64,000 nt of DNA from Streptomyces coacervatus (GTDB taxonomy: Bacteria; Actinomycetota; Actinomycetes; Streptomycetales; Streptomycetaceae), in NCBI RefSeq assembly GCF_029223485.1, contig NZ_JARHTP010000024.1, positions 62,001 to 126,000 on the forward strand, in the 5' to 3' direction. How positions within the stretch are numbered: position 1 is the first letter of the stretch; every line of letters starts with the position of its first letter. Below are positions 52,756-60,751 of the stretch, in pieces. The notes below the pieces were generated by a model. It did no database searches, was not told the origin of the DNA, and saw only the letters and a list, made by a program, of their open reading frames with translations. The position numbers were made by a program, and so were the translations under genes.

Positions 52756-53336
52756 GTGCTGCTCGTTTCCGGTGTGTTGGGCTGGGTGGCCGCGGGTGGG
52801 GCGGGGGCTGTCAGGTAGAAGGCGTCCTGCCAGCGGGTGGCGATGCTGAGGCGGTTGCTGCTCCAGTAGGTGAGGTCGGCCAGCAAGACGGCAAAGTCGG
52901 GCGGGCAGCCGGCGCCCAGCAGTTGGCGGGTCAGGCCGGGCAGGCGCCGGTGGAGCAGGTCCTCGGAGAGGCGGATGAGGACGTGCAGTTCCTTCTCGTA
53001 GGGGCCGTCGGTGCGTCCTTGTGCGGCGCGGGCCAGGGTGGCGCCGAGGTTGGGTCGGGATCGCCAGGCGACGGGCTGGTCGGGGTCCGGGGCGGGGGTG
53101 ATGGGGCGGCGGTCGGGGCGTTCGTGGGCGATGAGGCAGGCGAGGGTGTAGTGGGCTCGCCGGTCGGGTTGTTTGTGGGTGAGGCGGCTGAGACAGGGGT
53201 GGAGGCGCTGGCAGTGGTCGACGGGTTTGCCGCGGCCGTCCTCGAGAGCGGAGCGGATCTCCGGGGTGGTGCACAGGTCGCGGACGGCGGCGACGTAGGC
53301 GTCGCAGTGGGCGCGGTAGTCGTCACGGCTGGGCAT
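52752..53336 (-). CDS. cse2: Cascade small subunit Cse2 (Cas11e)
   Basis: 194 residues, helical and basic. Two copies stabilise the non-target strand in Cascade. Seen: RPNLGATLARAAQGRTDG, LIRLSEDLLHRRLPGLTRQL and the C-terminal LTYWSSNRLSIATRWQDAFY, the Cse2 signature. Overlaps cas8e by 14 nt and cas7e by 4 nt. Confidence 0.9.
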   Translation of the reverse strand: MPSRDDYRAHCDAYVAAVRDLCTTPEIRSALEDGRGKPVDHCQRLHPCLSRLTHKQPDRRAHYTLACLIAHERPDRRPITPAPDPDQPVAWRSRPNLGATLARAAQGRTDGPYEKELHVLIRLSEDLLHRRLPGLTRQLLGAGCPPDFAVLLADLTYWSSNRLSIATRWQDAFYLTAPAPPAATQPNTPETSST

Positions 53337-54909
53337 GGCGGGCTGCTTTCGTGCGGCGGGCGGCGGGAGTTGCTGCGGCGGTGAGGGCGCGGACGGCGCG
53401 GGCCAGGGCGGGGCCGGCCATGCGGTGGCGGGCCAGGTCCGGGCGGACGGCCTGGCGCAGCGCGTCTGTGGCGGTGCGGGCGAAGACCGGATAGGGCTCG
53501 CTCGCCTCGTCGGGGTTCTGGTGGACGAGGTTCCAGAACGCCTGCTCGGCGCGCGGCCAGTACAGGGCCAGTGCCTCGCGCGCCCACCGGCTGGGCTTCT
53601 GGCCGCGGCGCGGGGCGGGCGGTGTCCCGCCCGTGGGGGTTTGGGTTTCGTTCCAGGCGGTGTTGGCGTGGGTGCGCAGGAGGGCGGCCAGGTGTTCGGC
53701 GGCCTGGCGGCAGGCGGCGATCCGGCGGGCGGCGGGCGGATCGTGTTCTTCGGCCCAGTTCCATAGAGGTGGGGTCAGGGCGGTGTACCAGATGCTGTTG
53801 GTGGTGCGGCCGTCCTGGTCGAAGCCGCACACCCGTACCCGCAGCCGGGCCCGGACGGCATCGGGCAGGTCGTTGAGGGTGTCGAAGACGGCGGGCCGGC
53901 GCTGGGTGTTGTTCTCGTCGCCGGCCAGCAGCAGGGCGTCCAGGTCGCGCCACAGGGCGCGGTCGGCGTCGGCGCGGCGGGGTGTGTCGCGTTGTTCGGC
54001 CTTGGCCCGGGTGTGGGTGTCGATGATGAGGCAGGGGTCGGTGGCCGGGTAGGCGGGGTGCTGGGCGGCCCAGGTGAGGTAGGAGTTGGTGGCGGCGCTG
54101 CCGTCGGCGTTGGGGATCAGCAGTACGGCGTGGCGGGAGCGGCCGGTCAGCAGGCGTTTGGGCCAGGTCACCGGGGGCGGGGGGTTGACGGGGTCGGGGG
54201 GGTCGGGCTCCTGCCAGGGGCAGGCGTCCGGGGGGCGCTGGGGGCCGCCGCGGTAGGGGAACTGGTGCAGCAGGAGCGTCTCGAGGAGGGTGGCGCCCTG
54301 GGGGTGGAAGGAGAGGGTGGAGCGCAGTGGCCCGGCGGTGGCCCGGCCGCTGGTGTGGGGGCCGGCGCTGCGGGTGGTGCAGCGGCCCGCGGCACCGTAG
54401 TAGTGCTGGATGAGCAGGTGCCAGAAGGCCTCGTCGCTGGGCAGAGGGTGGGGGGCGGTGTCGGTGTGGACGCTGAGCCAGGAGAGGTTGTTGCCCGCGG
54501 GCCGGCCGAAGACGAGTTTGTTGATGCCGGAGGTCTTCGTGCACTGCTCGGCCAGGCGCGGGTCCTGCAGAAGAGGGCGGTGCGGGTCGTAGAGGTCCCA
54601 GGTGGAGGCGTCGCAGTAGTCGTGGACGTCCTGGGGTTTCAGCCCGCGGCCGCTGGTGAGCAGGCCCCTTCGCCGTTCGTGCCATTCATCCAGTGACAGG
54701 TTCGTATCGTCCAGGCCAGTGAGCTCGGCGGTGATGGCGGTCAGCATCCGCAGCAGTGCGGAATGCGCGGGCGGCAGGGGCAGCGCCAGGTCGTCGATGC
54801 GGTGGGCCTGCAGGAGTACCTCGCGCAGTCCGAGCGCCTGGTACCGCCCGGCCACCTGCACCGGGATGCAGGGACGCAGGTCGACGGGGTAGGCCGGTAA
54901 AGCGGGCAT
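53323..54909 (-). CDS. cas8e: Cascade large subunit Cas8e (Cse1)
   Basis: 528 residues. Recognises the PAM and recruits Cas3. N-terminal LREVLLQAHRIDDLALPLPP, LSLDEWHERRRG, YDPHRPLLQDPRLA, the loop-like SGINKLVFGRPAGNNLSW, and GRCTTRSAGPHTSGRATAGP in the zinc/structural region, with a helical C-terminal bundle (ALALYWPRAEQAFWNLVHQN). Length is typical. GGAG lies upstream of ATG 54909. No sign of decay. Confidence 0.92.
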   Translation of the reverse strand: MPALPAYPVDLRPCIPVQVAGRYQALGLREVLLQAHRIDDLALPLPPAHSALLRMLTAITAELTGLDDTNLSLDEWHERRRGLLTSGRGLKPQDVHDYCDASTWDLYDPHRPLLQDPRLAEQCTKTSGINKLVFGRPAGNNLSWLSVHTDTAPHPLPSDEAFWHLLIQHYYGAAGRCTTRSAGPHTSGRATAGPLRSTLSFHPQGATLLETLLLHQFPYRGGPQRPPDACPWQEPDPPDPVNPPPPVTWPKRLLTGRSRHAVLLIPNADGSAATNSYLTWAAQHPAYPATDPCLIIDTHTRAKAEQRDTPRRADADRALWRDLDALLLAGDENNTQRRPAVFDTLNDLPDAVRARLRVRVCGFDQDGRTTNSIWYTALTPPLWNWAEEHDPPAARRIAACRQAAEHLAALLRTHANTAWNETQTPTGGTPPAPRRGQKPSRWAREALALYWPRAEQAFWNLVHQNPDEASEPYPVFARTATDALRQAVRPDLARHRMAGPALARAVRALTAAATPAARRTKAARHAQP

Positions 54910-55284
54910 GGAAGGGGCTCTCCTTCCCGTGACAGCGGCAGGCCGCAGGCCCGCGGCGCGGGAGGATCGGTGTGGACAAGACGTTCAGTCGCTGCACACG
55001 GCAGGCGATGTGCAGCGCGGCAGAAGCCGGTGCAGGCCGTGCCTGCCTCAGGTGTCTTTCACTGAAGCACTCCCGCCCAAAGGCGCATCCGTTATGGGGG
55101 ATTCAGCCCGCGATGCCGACCCGGGGGTGTATAAATGCCCGCGCGTGAGGGCCAGGCCGGGCACCCATGTGGGGGCGCGTGCCGGCAGCGGCCAGAAGCC
55201 ACCGCGTGTACGCCGGCGTACAGCTCCCGGTGAACGGTCCTACGAATGAGCGGCGTTGGCGCGCGCGAGAACGGGAGGACAAGA
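54910..55284. promoter_or_regulatory. cas3-cas8e spacer with a perfect 16-bp palindrome
   Basis: 375 bp between the cas3 stop and the cas8e start, the usual place of the Cascade promoter. It contains the perfect palindrome TGTACGCCGGCGTACA at 55207-55222, a likely operator. A/T-rich TATAAATGC lies at 55131-55139, which may belong to a -10 box. No gene is supported here. Confidence 0.6.
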
Positions 55285-58143
55285 TCAGAGCGGCGTCTCG
55301 TCGTGGATGAGGCCGAGGTCGGGGTCGAGGTGCAGGACGTGCCGACCGAAGCGGACGGGCCCGGGGGCGGCGGCGTCGTGGGTCAGCAGGGTCAGGTCCG
55401 CCAGCAGCGCATGCTGGCGCCAGGATTCAGGCAGCCACACCGGGGCGTCGGCGACCCAGTCCTCGGGGACGTCCAGGGTGTGTTCGAGGATCGTGCGGAC
55501 GGCGGGCGCGGAGAGCCGGGGACTGTCGGGCAGGGGGTGGGTGCCGGCCGGGTCCAGGTACAGCGAGCCGTCCGGCCGGCGGTAGCAGGCCAGCAGGCGT
55601 CGGGGGCGGGAGCCCTCCCGGGTGGGCGCAGCACCGGCGGTGGTGGGCCGGCGGTAGAGGTCAGCCAGGGAGCCGGTGCGGGCGGGCGGCGGCACGGCTT
55701 GTTCCTGCCCCAGGTGTTCGTGGCCCGTCAGTTCGGCCTGGTAGGCGGTGTGCAGGTCGGCCAGCGTGTCGGGGATGCCGGTGCTGACGGCCTCCAGCAG
55801 GCCGGGGAGCTGGGCGGGCAGGTCGAGGCTGCGGTCGGGCGGGTGGGCCAGCAGGTGTGCGGCGGCATGCAGTTCGAAGGCCGGCTCGCCCCTCCCCCAC
55901 CAGTGCGGGAATTCCGTTCGGCCGTCAACGACCGGGTCCAGTACGGTCAGTTGCGGTCCGCGCTGCAGGATCCAGTCGGGCCTGCGGCGGTCCGTGCCGC
56001 GTTCTTCGCGCCACAGTCGTTCGAAGCGCCACAGCCGGCCGGCCCGTTGCAGCAGTCGGCCCAGCGACGCCAGATCGCTGATCATGAGATCGCAGTCGAG
56101 GTCCAGGCTCATGTCGAGCAGGCTGGTGGTGACCACGACCAGCCGCTCGGGGCGCGTCCCGGCCGGGCCGAGCCAGGCGCGTACCCGCCGGGTGACCGCC
56201 TCGCGCTGATGGCCGGGAAATCTGGCGTGCAGCAGCACCAGCTCCTCCCGGGGGCGGGGCCAGGGCATACGGGCGACGTGACGGAAGGTGTCCTGGGCGT
56301 CGGCGACGGTGGCGCACACCACGATCACGACCCCGCCGTGTGCCAGCACGGGGCGGATCTCCCCGGCAATGTGGTGCAGCCGCTCCCCGGCGGCGACGGT
56401 CCGTTCGCCGGTGCCGAGCCGGACCGCTCGTACCGGCTGGCGCCGCACGGTCAGCCGGCGGCGGGTGGCCTGGGCGTGGGCGGCGGCCCGGGCGGGCTCG
56501 ATCCGGGTGATCGCACCGTCGCGGGCGGCGGCGAACAGCCAGCCCGGGTAAGGCACCTCCACCTCCAAACCGTCCAGTTGGCCGGGCCGCAGTCCCGCAC
56601 CGGCCAGATAGGCGTGCACCAGTTCCCGGACCACCGGCGGGGCCAGCGTGGCCGACAGCAGCACGACCGGCGTACCCACCGCCGCCAGCCAGTGCAGGAG
56701 CCGCGCGGTCAGGCGCCGCATGTAGGGGGTGGCGACGTGAATTTCGTCGAGGATGACGGTGCGCCCGGACAGGGCCAGCATCCGCAGTGCGGCGTAGCGC
56801 ACCGGAAGGACGGCCATCAGCGCCTGGTCGACGGTAGCGACGGTGAACTGGGCCAGCAGCGCCCTGTCCCAGCCGCGCAGGAACGGGTCCGGGACGGTGA
56901 CGCGGTGCCCGGGGCGGCCAGCGGTGTCCTGGTGTGCGTCGAAGTACTCGTCCAGGGTGAGCTGGCCGGCCGATTCCAGCAGCCGCTGGTCGGACCAGGC
57001 GGCGCTGCGCCAGCTGCGGCTGTGCACCAGTGACACCGGGGCCCGCGCTGGCTTGTGCGCGGCCACATAGTCCACCAGGGTGTCGTAGGCGGCGTCCGCG
57101 ATGGCCGTGGTGGGCTGCAGCACGGCCATCCCCCGGGTCCCGCAATGGGTGTTGAAGATCCGGGCGGCCTCCTGCCCCGTGATCGTCTTGCCGGCGCCAG
57201 TGGAGTCGGTGACCACCAGGATGCCCGCCCCCTGCTCCCGCACCACCGGCTCGAGCTGCGCGAGGATCGAGGCCTGCAGCCGGTTCGGGCCGCCTGTGCG
57301 CGGATGAGCCTGAGTGAAGGGCACTGCGGACAGGTCGACCCGTTCGAGCCCGGACGCGGTCACCACCTCGGCGGCCCACCCCTCCTCGGCATCCGCGCCC
57401 GCCGGGCGGCGGGTGCGGATCCAGTGGTCCAGCGCGCCCTCGGCCGGTGCCATTGCCCGTGGCATCCACACATGAGGCTGGCTCACCAGCCGGTCCGCGA
57501 CCATGATCAGCCCCGACAGCAGGACCGCCGCCTCGGCGGACACCCTGGGCGGCGGCGTGCCGGCGCCCGTGAGATAGCGGATCTGGGCGAGATAGCGGCG
57601 GCGCAGGTCCTGCCACAACGGGCCGCCGAGATCGAGACTTACCCGCTCGACACTGGCGGCTCCGCGCAGGTCTACTTGCAGGAAGCGGCCGTGATGGGCG
57701 CCGAGGATCTGGGCTGCGCGCACCGCCGGACTGGTGTTGCCTCCCAGCCGGTAGCCGAGGCCGGCCAGGAGCTCAACGGCGGTGTGCATGGAGGCACGTT
57801 CGTGCCGCATCAGCCGCCACGGCCCCACGTCCGCGCGCAGTTCATCGCTGAGCTGCGCCCACGCTCCCGGCTCGCACATCTGGAACCGGCTCGCCTTGCC
57901 GATGTCGTGGCCGCCGGCCAGGAACATGGCCTCGCGCCGTGCCGCGGCCGGCTCCAGGCCAAGCCCCCGGCAGATCACCCGGCGCTGCGCGCGGGTCAGG
58001 TACCGGTCCCACAACTCCCCCATCACCGCGGCCGCATCCAGCAGATGGAACAGCAACGGATAGGCCAGGCCGTAGAGCAGGCTGTACTTGCCCCACGGCT
58101 TCAGGTCCAGGCCGCCAGCCCTGCTGTCCTCGACCACGCCCAT
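55285..58143 (-). CDS. cas3: CRISPR nuclease-helicase Cas3
   Basis: 952 residues from ATG 58143 (GGAGGGG about 8 nt upstream); ATG 58236 is possible. HD nuclease: LLFHLLDAAAV, GGHDIGKASRF, LGAHHGRF and IMVADRLVS. Helicase: Walker A DSTGAGKTITG, DEIH box VILDEIHVATPYM (DEVH is common), LLSATLAP, TTSLLDMSLDLDCDLMISDL and LLQRAGRLWR. C-terminal domain follows. All nuclease and helicase motifs are present, so target degradation should be possible. This differs from CRISPR-associated transposons, which lack Cas3. First gene of the operon. Confidence 0.92.
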   Translation of the reverse strand: MGVVEDSRAGGLDLKPWGKYSLLYGLAYPLLFHLLDAAAVMGELWDRYLTRAQRRVICRGLGLEPAAARREAMFLAGGHDIGKASRFQMCEPGAWAQLSDELRADVGPWRLMRHERASMHTAVELLAGLGYRLGGNTSPAVRAAQILGAHHGRFLQVDLRGAASVERVSLDLGGPLWQDLRRRYLAQIRYLTGAGTPPPRVSAEAAVLLSGLIMVADRLVSQPHVWMPRAMAPAEGALDHWIRTRRPAGADAEEGWAAEVVTASGLERVDLSAVPFTQAHPRTGGPNRLQASILAQLEPVVREQGAGILVVTDSTGAGKTITGQEAARIFNTHCGTRGMAVLQPTTAIADAAYDTLVDYVAAHKPARAPVSLVHSRSWRSAAWSDQRLLESAGQLTLDEYFDAHQDTAGRPGHRVTVPDPFLRGWDRALLAQFTVATVDQALMAVLPVRYAALRMLALSGRTVILDEIHVATPYMRRLTARLLHWLAAVGTPVVLLSATLAPPVVRELVHAYLAGAGLRPGQLDGLEVEVPYPGWLFAAARDGAITRIEPARAAAHAQATRRRLTVRRQPVRAVRLGTGERTVAAGERLHHIAGEIRPVLAHGGVVIVVCATVADAQDTFRHVARMPWPRPREELVLLHARFPGHQREAVTRRVRAWLGPAGTRPERLVVVTTSLLDMSLDLDCDLMISDLASLGRLLQRAGRLWRFERLWREERGTDRRRPDWILQRGPQLTVLDPVVDGRTEFPHWWGRGEPAFELHAAAHLLAHPPDRSLDLPAQLPGLLEAVSTGIPDTLADLHTAYQAELTGHEHLGQEQAVPPPARTGSLADLYRRPTTAGAAPTREGSRPRRLLACYRRPDGSLYLDPAGTHPLPDSPRLSAPAVRTILEHTLDVPEDWVADAPVWLPESWRQHALLADLTLLTHDAAAPGPVRFGRHVLHLDPDLGLIHDETPL

Positions 58144-58768
58144 CCAGCCCGCCCCTCCCCCGCCGTCCCAGGCCAGGACAGCAGCCAGGACGGCGCCCTT
58201 GCCATCCCCCACACCGGTGAATCGCGCCCTGACCATGCCGAACGCAGCAGCCGCACCCCCACGGCTTCCGCCCTGTCGGCAGGCCGCCTGGGGCAACGAT
58301 CCAGCGATGAGCGACGGTTGGTCTCATCAGTTGCCGCGCCACCACAACGACGCACGGCCCATCACGGCGTCCACCAGCCGCTCGTCACTTCGAGCGGCTG
58401 AGACGACGCGAGCAAGCGTCCCCGGGCCCCCATGCCTGCACGCTCTCCTCACCAGGCAGCGCAAAGCGCGCGTGAGACGGCTCCGGCGATCAGCAGGCAC
58501 CGGGCCGCAGCGTGTTCTGCCCGACTAACGCCGCCTTCACCGATAACACCGCACACACCCGTCACGAGGTATACCGTCACGGTACGACGCTCCTTCGCCC
58601 GAGGCAGTCTCCCGCCCAGGCCCGGTTGTCCGCTGACCAGTTCAGCCCGTGGGGGTCACACCGTCTTCTCCACCACACCCGCACCACCAACCCTCCGCTC
58701 CCCACACACCGCCCCCGCTGAAACCGAACCCCCCTTCCAGACACACCAGAACCACAGACCAGCAAGGG
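58144..58768. promoter_or_regulatory. Spacer between cas3 and the first CRISPR array
   Basis: About 625 bp with outward transcription: cas3 to the left and arrays to the right. It contains the dyad TACCGTCACGGTA at 58572-58584 (perfect 6-bp arms). The last 25 bp, with AGCAAGGG just before the first repeat, resembles the conserved ends of the two later leaders. No gene is supported. Confidence 0.55.
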
Positions 58769-59262
58769 TGCCCTTCCTGCCAGTGGGGGTCAGTTCTGGT
58801 ACGACAGACGGTCGAGGCAGCACGTGCCAGGCGCTCCCCAGGCGTGGGGTTTTCCCCGCCGCTTCACCGAGAACGGCGGCACCATCAAGTCCCGTCCCCA
58901 GGCGCGTGGGGGTCCGTCCCTGCGGGCATGGTTGACCGCGCGGTCCCATGAGTACTTCCCACGCGCGTGGGGGTTTCTCACACGACAACCCACCGACCGA
59001 CCCGGGCAAGGAGCCCCGTCCCCAGGCGTGGGGGTCTCTCCGCCTCCAGCCATGCGCAGAAGGGTTACCTGGCGTCCCTCCCCAAGCGTGGGGGTCTCTC
59101 CCCGTAGTGCACCAGACGGCCGTTGGTCGAGGAGTCCCGTCCCACCGTCCCCAGACGTAGGAGTCTCTCCTTCCCATGGGGCAGCAGGACCGTACTGACG
59201 AAGCGCGCTCGACGATGCCTTGGCAGCGAGGGCGTGCGTTCCCCACCCGTGGGGGTCTGTCC
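58769..59262 (+). CRISPR. CRISPR array 1, degenerate type I-E repeats
   Basis: About eight diverged copies of a 28-29-bp repeat with a core like CCCCAGGCGTGGGGGTCTCTCC, at roughly 61-bp spacing: about 58769, 58829, 58889, 58950, 59012, 59072, 59142 and 59236. The 5'-CCCC...GGGG-3' stem and an 8-nt 3' handle (such as GTCTCTCC) mean transcription on the plus strand. Repeats differ from one another at several positions, and one repeat is missing near 59204, giving a fused double spacer. Confidence 0.88.
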
Positions 59263-59307
59263 GCCTATGTCTCCTCGGTCGGCATCGGAACCTGAGCCCT
59301 CCCCATA

Positions 59308-59343
59308 CGCCTTCGGGAGTCCGCGGGAGCACTCCCGAAGGCG
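59308..59343. repeat. Long perfect hairpin between arrays 1 and 2
   Basis: CGCCTTCGGGAGT (59308-59320) and ACTCCCGAAGGCG (59331-59343) form a perfect 13-bp stem with a 10-nt loop. It has no T-run. It lies in the 220-bp gap after array 1 and could end its transcript. Confidence 0.75.
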
Positions 59344-59436
59344 CAGCCGCCGGGAGCGTCTTGGCAGCTCCCTCCCGCCAACGGCAGGAGCCGTCACACG
59401 ACGTCCCGCAAACTCCCTCACTCCGGAACGAAGAAT

Positions 59437-59482
59437 AGTAAAATCCTCCCCAGTCAGAAGCAGCCGCCCTGGTCAACAAGGG
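59437..59482 (+). promoter_or_regulatory. CRISPR leader of array 2
   Basis: Begins AGTAAAATC, contains CAGCCG and GGTCAACAAGGG, and ends at the first repeat. It aligns without gaps with 60235-60280, the leader of array 3, over the 46 bp nearest the repeat. Conserved leader ends normally guide spacer integration. Confidence 0.72.
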
Positions 59483-60066
59483 TCCCGTCCCCAGGCGTGG
59501 GGGTCTCTCCTTCCCATGGGGCAGCAGGTCCGTACTGACGAAGTGCGCTCCCTGCCTGGGGGTCTATCGGTGCGCTCGACGATGCCTTTGGCAGCGAGGG
59601 CGTGCGTTTCCCCAACCGTGGGGGTCAGTCGCGCGGTTTCGGCCCATGGGCGCGGATCTACCGCCGCTATCCCCATTCCCAGGCGTGGGGGTCTCTCCGA
59701 CCTTGCGCGGGCCGGGCTCAAGCGCCGTACGTCCCGTCCCCAGGCGTGGGGGTCTGTCCGGCGCCTACCTGTCCGCCCTCAAGCCCCATCTACTCCCTCC
59801 CCACCCGTGGGGGTCTATCGCGGACAAGACGGTTGTGGGCCCGGGTCGACAGGTACGTTCCCTACCCGTGGGGGTCTATCGAAGGTCCGCCCGGCGAACA
59901 TCGCGCCGTGGTCGTGCATTCCCCACCCGCGTGGGGGTCTCTCCGAACGACCGAGCACCCCGGGCGTGTTGCGCAGGTCCCGTCCCCGGGCGTGGGGGTC
60001 CATCCTCGTTGGCCCGCATCGGGGCGAATTGGACGACGGCCAGTCCCCACGCGTGGGGGTCCATCC
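59483..60066 (+). CRISPR. CRISPR array 2
   Basis: Ten repeats starting near 59483, 59543, 59603, 59669, 59732, 59793, 59854, 59915, 59978 and 60039, nearly all 61 bp apart, with 32-33-bp spacers. Handles change along the array from GTCTCTCC through GTCTATCG to GTCCATCC. The first two spacers (59511-59543 and 59571-59602) are nearly identical to the fused double spacer of array 1, so part of one array was copied. Confidence 0.92.
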
Positions 60067-60234
60067 TCCCGCTCGGCGATGCTCCACAGGCATTCCGCGG
60101 CAGCCGCCCCCACGTCCATGCCACCTCCGCTGCATGTACCGGCAGCCAGCCTGCCTGTACACGCCCGGGCGCCCCCCACAACCTCAGTCCACGTACGGGA
60201 TCGAAGAAGAACCCCTCACACTCATGCAAACACA
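60067..60234. other. Spacer between arrays 2 and 3
   Basis: About 168 bp after the last clear repeat of array 2. Its left part, up to about 60110, may be a decayed repeat (CCCCCACGTCCATG). No gene is supported. Confidence 0.4.
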
Positions 60235-60280
60235 AGTAAAATCGCCTCCACACGGCAACAGCCGTGCAGGTCACCAAGGG
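60235..60280 (+). promoter_or_regulatory. CRISPR leader of array 3
   Basis: AGTAAAATC, then CAGCCG and GGTCACCAAGGGG at the same positions as in the array 2 leader. The upstream 30 bp are A-rich (CATGCAAACACAAG). Supports plus-strand transcription and a separate array. Confidence 0.72.
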
Positions 60281-60738
60281 GCCAGTCCCCATGCGTGGGG
60301 GTCCATCCATCAACTCCCAGCTCGGCAGCGCGGTCACGGCGGCCAGTCCCCATGCGTGGGGGTCCATCCGAACGCCCGGCCGGAGTGAGCCGCAGGACAT
60401 GGGCCAGTCCCCATGCGTGGGGGTCCATCCCCACCGCTGAGAGCGGGGCTCCATCAGTTCCGGGCCAGTCCCCACGCGTGGGGGTCCATCCGCCTCCAGC
60501 ACCGTCTGCTCAAGGCCGCCCGCGGCCAGTCCCCACGCGTCAGGGTCCATCCCTCACGGTGGATTTCCTCCCGCGACTTGAGGCATCCAGGTCCCATGCG
60601 TGAGGGTCCATCCTGCGCCTTGCTGACGTGCTGTCTCTGGCCGTCGTCCAGTCCCCACTCGTGGAGGTCTCTCCATCTGCCTGCGCGGCTTCGAACCGCA
60701 CGAGGAGTCCCGTCCCCATGCGTGGGGTCCGTCCACAC
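60281..60738 (+). CRISPR. CRISPR array 3, most regular
   Basis: Eight repeats at an exact 61-bp period (60281, 60342, 60403, 60464, 60525, 60586, 60647, 60708). Repeat 28 bp: GCCAGTCCCCATGCGTGGGG then GTCCATCC, with seven 33-bp spacers. The first five copies are almost identical, and the last three decay, as expected at the trailer end. This fixes the leader to the left. Confidence 0.95.
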
Positions 60739-60751
60739 CTCTCACTTCGAT

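Noticed and set aside
55246..57033. 595-codon plus-strand open frame over cas3
   Set aside because: Antisense to cas3, whose motifs are clear; composition is that of a high-GC shadow.
59123..60603. Long open frames through the CRISPR arrays
   Set aside because: The 61-bp repeat period keeps frames open by chance and produces repeated HAWGS/RVGVH-like peptides, not a gene.
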